Below are positions 1 through 5,614 of a DNA stretch of 5,953 bases, piece after piece. Position numbers and translations under genes: made by a program. Numbering within the stretch: position 1 is the first letter of the stretch; every line of letters starts with the position of its first letter. Source of the stretch: Chloroflexota bacterium (GTDB lineage Bacteria; Chloroflexota; Limnocylindria; Limnocylindrales; CSP1-4); the NCBI GenBank assembly GCA_013698385.1, contig JACCVB010000165.1:1-5953 (forward strand). Reading direction: 5' to 3'. The notes below the pieces were generated by a model, which saw nothing but the letters and a program-made list of their open reading frames with translations, did no database searches and was not told the DNA's origin.

Positions 1-209
1 TCGGCCTCGGCCTCGTCGAGGGCCGCCCGAACCGTGGCCAGCATGTTGGACCCGGTGTCCCCATCGGGGACGGGATAGACGTTCAGCTCGTTGATCTCGA
101 GGACATGCGCCTCGAGATTGGCGACCGCCGCCCGCACGGCGCCGAGGAGTCCGGTGCCGTCGCAGGAACGGTGAGCCGGGACGCGACTGGGGGACGGTGG
201 GCGGGCCAC
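1..209 (-). CDS. DAK2/DhaL-domain protein (YloV/FakA-like), N-terminal part, cut by window edge
   Basis: Translated on minus from a GTG at 209-207, the visible 69 residues include NELNVYPVPDGDTGSNML. This is the nucleotide/Mg-binding signature of the DhaL (DAK2) domain, and it sits about 45 residues from the start as is usual for YloV-type proteins. A CDG tripeptide near residue 17 fits the family's usual N-terminus. FakA homologues phosphorylate fatty acids held by FakB (DegV-like) carriers; that activity is inferred from the family, not seen here. The GTG start is chosen because it is preceded at 9 nt by a strong Shine-Dalgarno sequence (GAGGAGGA, 226-219) and no other in-frame start lies between it and the conserved motif. 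The gene is divergent from rpmB. In Firmicutes yloV follows rpmB and an Asp23-family gene, which is absent here. The C-terminal part and stop lie outside the window. Confidence 0.88.
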   Translation of the reverse strand, partial: MARPPSPSRVPAHRSCDGTGLLGAVRAAVANLEAHVLEINELNVYPVPDGDTGSNMLATVRAALDEAEA

Positions 210-218
210 GCGGGCTGG

Positions 219-226
219 TCCTCCTC
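219..226 (-). promoter_or_regulatory. Shine-Dalgarno of the DAK2-domain gene
   Basis: Minus strand reads GAGGAGGA, 9 nt before the GTG at 209. It is nearly a perfect anti-16S match and is what decides the start of this gene, since the frame upstream of it stays open without another convincing initiation codon. Confidence 0.7.
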
Positions 227-270
227 GCGGACGGCGGGTCGGGCGCTGCACGGGTCCGGGCCGGAGCGTG

Positions 271-279
271 TGCTACTAT
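271..279 (+). promoter_or_regulatory. Extended -10 promoter element for rpmB
   Basis: TGCTACTAT on plus matches an extended -10 (TGnTAnnaT type) in an otherwise very GC-rich stretch. Transcription would begin near 286, giving a leader of about 56 nt before the rpmB ATG. No convincing -35 hexamer is seen 16-18 nt upstream, which is tolerable for extended -10 promoters. Predicted by eye only. Confidence 0.5.
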
Positions 280-280
280 A
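275..280 (-). promoter_or_regulatory. -10 element for the DAK2-domain gene, overlapping the rpmB -10
   Basis: The minus strand reads TATAGT here, a 5-of-6 match to TATAAT. A start near 268 would give a leader of about 60 nt reaching the DAK2-gene Shine-Dalgarno at 226-219. No clear -35 is visible on this strand. It shares five bases with the -10 proposed for rpmB on the other strand, so only one of the two may be real. Confidence 0.4.
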
Positions 281-290
281 CCGCCCCGCT

Positions 291-306
291 CGGGCCGTTC
301 GGCCCG
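291..306 (+). other. Small perfect hairpin in the rpmB leader
   Basis: CGGGCC-GTTC-GGCCCG forms a 6-bp all-GC stem with a 4-nt loop. It would start about 5 nt after the predicted transcription start of rpmB and ends 35 nt before the ATG. It could stabilise the 5' end of the mRNA or take part in ribosomal-protein feedback. No U-run follows, so it is not an attenuator terminator by itself. In GC-rich DNA a 6-bp palindrome can be chance. Confidence 0.35.
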
Positions 307-341
307 CGCCTCCCACCTGACCCCCGTTCCTGAGGACTCGC

Positions 342-539
342 ATGGCCCGCTCCTGCGCGATCTGCGGCAAGGTTTCGATGGGCGGTTTCAACCCGCAGTC
401 GTCGGGCATGAACCGCGTCCGGGCCCACCGCCGCATGCAGCCCAACCTCCAGCCGCTGGCGATCACCCAGAAGGGTGCGCCGGTCAAGTCCCTCGTCTGC
501 ACCCGTTGCCGGCGGACGATGCTGAAGTCCACGAAGTAG
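342..539 (+). CDS. rpmB: 50S ribosomal protein L28 (zinc-ribbon type)
   Basis: The 65-residue product begins MARSCAICGKVSMGGFNPQS and matches L28: short, basic, with an early G-K followed by a Gly/Asn/Ser-rich turn and an R-R-M-Q-P-N-L-Q segment (residues 30-37) that is the family hallmark. Two CxxC pairs (C5/C8 and C53/C56) make this a Zn-binding C+ form rather than the Cys-free paralogue used under zinc limitation. L28 is a component of the large ribosomal subunit. The start is supported by GAGGA at 332-336, 5 nt before ATG. The gene stands alone on plus: divergent from the DAK2-domain gene and convergent with rpe, from which it is separated by 76 nt containing a strong hairpin. In many genomes rpmB is a single-gene unit, consistent with its own promoter at about 271-279. 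Confidence 0.96.
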   Translation: MARSCAICGKVSMGGFNPQSSGMNRVRAHRRMQPNLQPLAITQKGAPVKSLVCTRCRRTMLKSTK

Positions 540-577
540 CCGTGCCGCCGTCACCGGCCGACGGCTCCGCCGCTCCC

Positions 578-607
578 CGACCGGGTCGCTCGCAAGCGGC
601 TCGGTCG
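578..607. terminator. Long GC hairpin between convergent rpmB and rpe (terminator-like)
   Basis: The arms 578-590 (CGACCGGGTCGCT) and 595-607 (AGCGGCTCGGTCG) pair over 13 bp, with two G-U pairs on the plus transcript, around a 4-nt CGCA loop. It sits 38 nt after the rpmB stop and 8 nt beyond the rpe stop, as expected for a shared bidirectional terminator. The U-tract is poor on both sides (only TT on plus), so termination could be weak or Rho-assisted. The stem could also simply protect 3' ends. Confidence 0.55.
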
Positions 608-615
608 TTCACATG

Positions 616-1598
<983 letters not shown>

Positions 1599-1602
<4 letters not shown>

Positions 1603-2777
1603 TCGCCCACCCCGGCCGGCACCGGCTCGTCGCTGCGCTCGCCGCGAAGGGCGGCCGCACTGGCCATGACCAGCCGCTCGCGCCGACGCGCGACGGCCGG
1701 GGCGGGGGGCTCCCCGGCTCGTTGCGCCGCCAGCTGGCCGCACGCGGCGCCGACCTCCTGGCCGCGGTTCCGGCGGATGGTGGTCTCGATCCCGGCCGCC
1801 CGCAACGTCGCCGCGATCGATTCGATGACGGGCATCGGGCTGGCCGTCCAGGGCGTGTGGGCGACGGGATTCATCGGGATCAGGTTGACGTGGGCGTGGT
1901 CGCCGCGCAGAAGCTCGGCAAGGGCGTCCGCGTCTTCGGGCGTGTCGTTCACGCCGCCGATCATCGTCACTTCGTAGCTGATCCGCCGGCCGGTCGCCGC
2001 GGCGTGATCCCGCGCAGCACCGACGACCTCCGCCACAGGCCAGCGTCGGTTGAGCGGCACGAGCACGTCCCGCAGCGCGTCGCGAGCAGCGTGGAGCGAG
2101 ACCGCCAGGGTGAACTGCGGGCCGAGAGCCGTCAGGCGCCGGATGCCCGGCACGACGCCGGACGTGGAGACCGTGATGTGCCGGGCTCCGAGGCCGAAAC
2201 GCCGGGGATCGTTGAGCGCCTCGACGGCGGCGAGGACCCGGTCCAGGTTGAGCAGCGGCTCGCCCATGCCCATGAACACGATGTTGGTCAGCCGCTTGTC
2301 CTCGGCCGCCAGACGACGGGCGGCGTGGCGGGCCTGGTCAAGGATCTCGGCCGTCTCGAGGTCGCGCCCGAAGCCGAGTTCGCCCGTGGCACAGAAGGGG
2401 CAGCCGACCGCACAGCCGGCCTGGCTGGAGAGACAAAGCGTGTGCCGCTCACGGGACCCCCTGGTCGCCGGGTAGTGCATCAGCACCGATTCGATGAGGA
2501 CGCCGTCGTCCAGCCGATGGAGGGCCTTCTCGGTCAGGCCCCCGTCCGTGACCTGGGTCTCGGTGTCACCAACGGTGTCCAGCCGGGCGAAGGCGCCCAG
2601 CGACTCCCGGAGCGCGGACGGAAGGGTGACGATGGCGGCGGCATCCGTCACGCCACCCCCGGTCCACAGCGCGTCGGCGATCTGCCTGGCTCGCCAGGCC
2701 GGCTCATCCTGGGCAGCCAGCCACTCGGTGAGTTCGTGCGGTGGGACCCCAGACAGGCCCGGGCGTTGGTCGGACAC
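1599..2777 (-). CDS. rlmN: Dual-specificity 23S rRNA/tRNA adenine-C2 methyltransferase RlmN
   Basis: RlmN is a radical-SAM enzyme that methylates C2 of A2503 in 23S rRNA and of A37 in some tRNAs, helping translational accuracy. The 392-residue product has the family layout. An N-terminal helical domain contains WRARQIADALW (28-38). The radical-SAM cluster motif CxxxCxxC is C122, C126 and C129, followed by GMGEP (170-174) and HxTVSTSG (200-207). The two catalytic cysteines are C115 (in TLCLSSQ) and C346 (in GQEVGAACGQL). The last roughly 40 residues are an Ala/Pro/Arg-rich tail typical of GC-rich genomes. The GTG start at 2777 is the only possible one, because an in-frame TGA directly precedes it. 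No Shine-Dalgarno is correctly spaced (AAGGAGG on minus lies 19 nt away), so initiation may be leaderless. The stop overlaps the rpe start (GTGA). Confidence 0.96.
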
Positions 2778-2783
2778 TCAGCG

Positions 2784-2789
2784 ATGCTA
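2784..2789 (-). promoter_or_regulatory. Candidate TANNNT -10 for leaderless rlmN
   Basis: The minus strand reads TAGCAT, 6 nt before the GTG at 2777, the spacing at which transcription would begin at or beside the start codon. A TTGACA lies further upstream (2807-2802) but only 12 nt away, too close to act as the matching -35. Weak evidence: a 4-of-6 match, read by eye. Confidence 0.3.
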
Positions 2790-2800
2790 GCGCACCCTCC

Positions 2801-2830
2801 TTGTCAACCACCCGCGCCACGGCGCAGACT
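2801..2830 (+). promoter_or_regulatory. Weak candidate promoter for the polysaccharide deacetylase gene
   Basis: TTGTCA at 2801-2806 is a 5-of-6 match to a -35. CAGACT at 2825-2830, 18 nt later, is only a 3-of-6 match to a -10; TAGCCT at 2830-2835 is an alternative -10 with a poor spacer. The 81-nt divergent gap from rlmN must contain the promoter of this gene, but I cannot fix it firmly. A perfect palindrome GCGCC-AC-GGCGC (2814-2825) lies between the two elements and could be an operator. Confidence 0.25.
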
Positions 2831-2843
2831 AGCCTCGCCAGCC

Positions 2844-2853
2844 GGAAGGGGGA
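2844..2853 (+). promoter_or_regulatory. Shine-Dalgarno of the polysaccharide deacetylase gene
   Basis: GGAAGGGGGA ends 5 nt before the ATG at 2859. The same frame is open far upstream across the antisense of rlmN, so this ribosome site, together with the signal peptide that begins right after it, sets the true start. Confidence 0.6.
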
Positions 2854-2858
2854 CGTCC

Positions 2859-4136
2859 ATGTGTCTGATCCGTAACGCGCTCCGGGGCCGGGCCATCAGC
2901 CTCGGCATGACCGTCGCGGTCCTGGTCGCCATCGCCGGGTTCGCGCCAACCGCGAGCGCCGCGTCCCTCACCGTGCGACTCGAAGCCGGTCCACACAAGG
3001 GCTACCACTTCACCTCGAGCGGGACGGTCAGTGGCACCACGTCGGTCACCTTCAGTACGCCCACCACGGCCACGGCGGACCTTCGTCATCGGATCGGGAG
3101 CCGGATCTACTTCAGGATCACCAGCGGCGCCCTCTCGGGCTGGCAGGTGGTGGAGGGCCGAACGAACTACGTGCCGGGCGCGGTGGGACGAGTCGCGTAC
3201 TCCCCGGCCCGGACCTTGGCGCTCGCCGCCGGCCGTTACCTCGGCTACCGATTCGACCTCGACTGGTCGCTCGGTTCGACCAGATCTGGTTCCCTCAGCG
3301 CATCGGGGACTGCCCTCGCGGCTGAACGCGCGGTCATCGATGGTCGCGTGTACGCCCGGGTGACCAGCGGGTCCTGGAGCGGCTACTGGCTGCCGATCGC
3401 CGGACCCTATGACCTGTCAGCCCAGCGGATCCGGTGCCAGACGCCGTCGAAGGTGGCCGCCGGATCGGCCCAGCTCATCAGTCGGGTCAGCGCGACGACC
3501 GCCTCCGGCGAGGTCGCCCTGACCTTCGACATGGGCGGGCGTCTCACGCCAGCCCTGGACATCATGGAGCGGCTCGTGATCGACCGTGTCTGCGCGACGA
3601 TCTTCCCGAGCGGCGTGATGAGTTCGACGACCATCGGCGCGCGCGTGCTGGCGATCATCGCAGACCATCCCGAGCTCTTCGAGATCGGCAATCACACGAT
3701 GCACCACTGCAACCTGCGTGATGGCGGAGGCGGTTCCGCCTGCCCAAGCGGACCGCCGACGAACGCCTTCATCCAGGCGGAACTGCGAGATGCCCAGACC
3801 GTGTCCGGAGCGACGATCGGCCCGTCGTCAGCACCGTACTGGCGGCCACCGTATGGGGCCCAGGACCTGCGCGTCCGGACCGCGGCGGCAGGCGCCGGAT
3901 ACACGAAGACGATCATGTGGGATATCGACACGATCGACTGGCGACCGATCGCGAACGACCCACCCGGGCCGACCGCCGGTGCGATCGCGGAGAAGGTGGT
4001 CAGCAACGCGGTAGCTGGGTCGATCGTCCTGATGCATCTGGGCGGCTACCAGACCTTCGACGCACTGCCTTCGATGGTCGTCCGATTGCGTGCGCACGGC
4101 CTCGAACCCACTTCGATCTCCGGCCTCCTGCGCTAG
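2859..4136 (+). CDS. Secreted NodB-type (CE4) polysaccharide deacetylase with duplicated N-terminal module
   Basis: A 425-residue exported protein. Residues 1-34 are a signal peptide: basic n-region, hydrophobic MTVAVLVAIAGFA (17-29), likely cleavage after ASA at 32-34. Residues 36-182 are two related copies of an unrecognised beta-rich module, each ending in G-x-(I/V)-Y-x-R-(I/V)-T-S-G-x-x-S-G-(W/Y). Residues 218-425 are a NodB fold. The motifs are TFDMGG (222-227), GNHTMHH (277-283, metal ligands H279 and H283), WRPPYG (328-333), MWDIDTIDW (353-361) and LMH (391-393). The family removes N- or O-acetyl groups from chitin, xylan or peptidoglycan; the substrate here is unknown. The normal second Asp of TFDDG, a metal ligand, is Met225. 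C193, C244, C284 and C295 may form disulfides outside the cell. The gene is divergent from rlmN and convergent with fmt, their stops overlapping in CTAG. Confidence 0.9.
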   Translation: MCLIRNALRGRAISLGMTVAVLVAIAGFAPTASAASLTVRLEAGPHKGYHFTSSGTVSGTTSVTFSTPTTATADLRHRIGSRIYFRITSGALSGWQVVEGRTNYVPGAVGRVAYSPARTLALAAGRYLGYRFDLDWSLGSTRSGSLSASGTALAAERAVIDGRVYARVTSGSWSGYWLPIAGPYDLSAQRIRCQTPSKVAAGSAQLISRVSATTASGEVALTFDMGGRLTPALDIMERLVIDRVCATIFPSGVMSSTTIGARVLAIIADHPELFEIGNHTMHHCNLRDGGGGSACPSGPPTNAFIQAELRDAQTVSGATIGPSSAPYWRPPYGAQDLRVRTAAAGAGYTKTIMWDIDTIDWRPIANDPPGPTAGAIAEKVVSNAVAGSIVLMHLGGYQTFDALPSMVVRLRAHGLEPTSISGLLR

Positions 4137-5086
4137 GCGGACCGCGCTACCGACGCGCCGACGATCCCGGGCTGCCCGCGTCGCAGCGCCTCACCGTTCA
4201 TCTGCCGCCGACCCGCCAGCTGGACCTCCTTGAGCACGAGGCGTCCATCGCTCGTGGTCAGGGCCAGCCCGCCACCGTGGGCGAGGAGGTGCGACGACGC
4301 ATCCCCCGTCTCTTTCGGGGCGACGGTCGCGCGATGGACGATCAGCCGCCCGAGCGGCGTCTCGAAGAAGGTCCCGGGCCAGGGCTGCAAGGCGCGCACC
4401 TGACGCTCCAGCGTTGCGGCCGACTGGTGTGGGTCGAGTCGACCATCCTCCCGCCGGAGCGGCCGGGTCATGGTCGCGCGATCCTCGTCCTGTGGGCGAG
4501 ATTCGATCCGCCCGGCGATCCAGTCCGGCAGCGTCCGCACGAGGAGGTCCGCCGCGCGAGCCCCAAGGTCGGCTTCGAGCTCGGGTGCCGTTTCGTGTCC
4601 GGTCAACGACAGCCGTTCGGAGGCCACGATCGGCCCGTGGTCGATGCCCTCGTCCATCTCGAGGATGGAGACCCCGGTCTCCCGATCGCCTTCGAGGATC
4701 GCGGCCGGAATGGGCGCCGCGCCGCGGTGCCTGGGCAACAACGACGGGTGCAGGTTGAGTGCCCGCAGCGGCAGCCCGAGCAAGGCGGCAGGCACGATCC
4801 GGCCGTAGTCGGCGAGCACGGCGAGGGCGGGATCCAGATCGAGGACCTCGGCGACGGCACGTGGGTCCCGCAGCCGCGTGGGGCTCAGGATCGGCCCGAG
4901 TCCGGCTTCTCGAGCGGCGAGCTCGATCGGCCCGGGGACCAGCCGCTGGTCACGCCCAGCGGGCCGGGCAGGAGCGGTCAGGATCCCGACAAGCTCGACG
5001 TGATGGGATGTCGCCAGCGCCCGGAGCGCCTCGAGGCCGAATGGCCCGGTCCCGATGAACACGGTCCGCGGCCGGCCGACCGTCAC
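4133..5086 (-). CDS. fmt: Methionyl-tRNA formyltransferase
   Basis: Fmt transfers a formyl group from 10-formyl-tetrahydrofolate to Met-tRNAfMet, the initiator of bacterial protein synthesis. The 317-residue product has the usual length and both domains. The N-terminal Rossmann-like domain begins TVFIGTGPFGLEAL (8-21) and holds the catalytic site NLHPSLLPRHRGAAPI (111-126) with N111 and H113, and MDEGIDHGPI (144-153) with D149. The C-terminal tRNA-binding OB domain holds RREDGRLD (211-218), RALQPWPGTFF (231-241) and NGEALRRGQPG (297-307). The GTG at 5086 overlaps the def stop as GTGA, so translation is probably coupled to def. The next in-frame GTG (codon 8, within TVFIG) would cut into the first beta strand. 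The stop codon TAG lies in CTAG at 4133-4136, shared with the stop of the convergent deacetylase gene. Confidence 0.96.
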   Translation of the reverse strand: MTVGRPRTVFIGTGPFGLEALRALATSHHVELVGILTAPARPAGRDQRLVPGPIELAAREAGLGPILSPTRLRDPRAVAEVLDLDPALAVLADYGRIVPAALLGLPLRALNLHPSLLPRHRGAAPIPAAILEGDRETGVSILEMDEGIDHGPIVASERLSLTGHETAPELEADLGARAADLLVRTLPDWIAGRIESRPQDEDRATMTRPLRREDGRLDPHQSAATLERQVRALQPWPGTFFETPLGRLIVHRATVAPKETGDASSHLLAHGGGLALTTSDGRLVLKEVQLAGRRQMNGEALRRGQPGIVGASVARSA

Positions 5087-5598
5087 GCGAGGGCGCTCGT
5101 CGCCTCGCGGACCTCCGCGTCGTCCTCGTTCCCGGCGCCGACCGGGAGCAGTTCGTCCATCGACTCGAGGTGATCGATGTAGAGCTTGCCGTCCAGGTGG
5201 TCCAGCTCGTGCTGGAGCGCCCGGCTGAGCAGACCCGAGCCGGCCACCCTGATCTTGCGCCCAAGGCGATCCTGAGCGACCACCCAGACGCGCTCGCGAC
5301 GGGTCACGTATGCCACGTAGCCCGGGATCGACAAGCAGCCTTTCAGATCCCGATCGTCACCCTCCGAACGAACGATCCGTGGGTTCGCCAGCTCATGGAG
5401 CTGCCGCTCCACCTCGATGACCGCGACCTGGAGCGGCTCGCCCAGCTGCGGCGCGGCGAGCCCGACGCCGGGCGCGTCACGCATCGTGTGGGCGAGATCG
5501 TCCAGGAGCCCGTGCAGGAACTTGCCGAAGCTGTCCACCGGCTGCCCCTTGAGGCGCAGACGCGGATCGCCGAGCATGACGATGGGGCGGACGGACAT
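5083..5598 (-). CDS. def: Peptide deformylase
   Basis: Def removes the formyl group that Fmt puts on the initiator Met, acting on nascent chains at the ribosome exit with Fe(II) or another divalent metal. The 171-residue protein carries the three signature motifs in order: GVGLAAPQLG (44-53), GCLS (87-90) with the metal ligand C88, and HELDH (130-134) with ligands H130 and H134 and catalytic E131. The residue before GCLS is K86, where most deformylases have Glu (EGCLS). The ATG at 5598 begins MSVRPIVMLGDPRLR, the normal N-terminus. Earlier in-frame starts would overlap the upstream gene and a good -10 box. There is no Shine-Dalgarno before this ATG, while TATACT lies 7 nt upstream, so the transcript may be leaderless. 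The stop overlaps the fmt start by GTGA. Confidence 0.96.
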   Translation of the reverse strand: MSVRPIVMLGDPRLRLKGQPVDSFGKFLHGLLDDLAHTMRDAPGVGLAAPQLGEPLQVAVIEVERQLHELANPRIVRSEGDDRDLKGCLSIPGYVAYVTRRERVWVVAQDRLGRKIRVAGSGLLSRALQHELDHLDGKLYIDHLESMDELLPVGAGNEDDAEVREATSALA

Positions 5599-5605
5599 GG
5601 CCGCG

Positions 5606-5611
5606 AGTATA
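5606..5611 (-). promoter_or_regulatory. -10 element for leaderless def-fmt transcript
   Basis: The minus strand reads TATACT, a 5-of-6 match to TATAAT and an AT-rich island in GC-rich sequence. Seven bases separate it from the def ATG, so transcription would start on or next to the A of ATG. It lies only 3 nt past the stop codon of the upstream gene. No clear -35 is seen upstream. Confidence 0.55.
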
Positions 5612-5614
5612 GGG

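Noticed and set aside
83..554. Minus-strand frames opposite rpmB (83-532 and 276-554)
   Set aside because: rpmB on plus is certain, and the minus translations are Arg/Pro-rich with no motif. The real minus gene here uses another frame and starts at 209.
1603..1743. Longer rpe protein starting at an ATG at 1743
   Set aside because: This would overlap rlmN by about 145 nt in another frame, and the added residues are Arg/Gly/Ala-rich without family similarity. The GTG at 1602 with GTGA overlap is the natural start.
2802..2807. TTGACA on minus as the -35 of rlmN
   Set aside because: The only plausible -10 (TAGCAT) lies 12 nt away and nothing resembling a -10 occurs at 16-18 nt, so the hexamer match may be chance.
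3917..5173. A 418-codon open frame on plus opposite fmt and def
   Set aside because: Antisense of two well-supported genes; no ribosome site and no motif.
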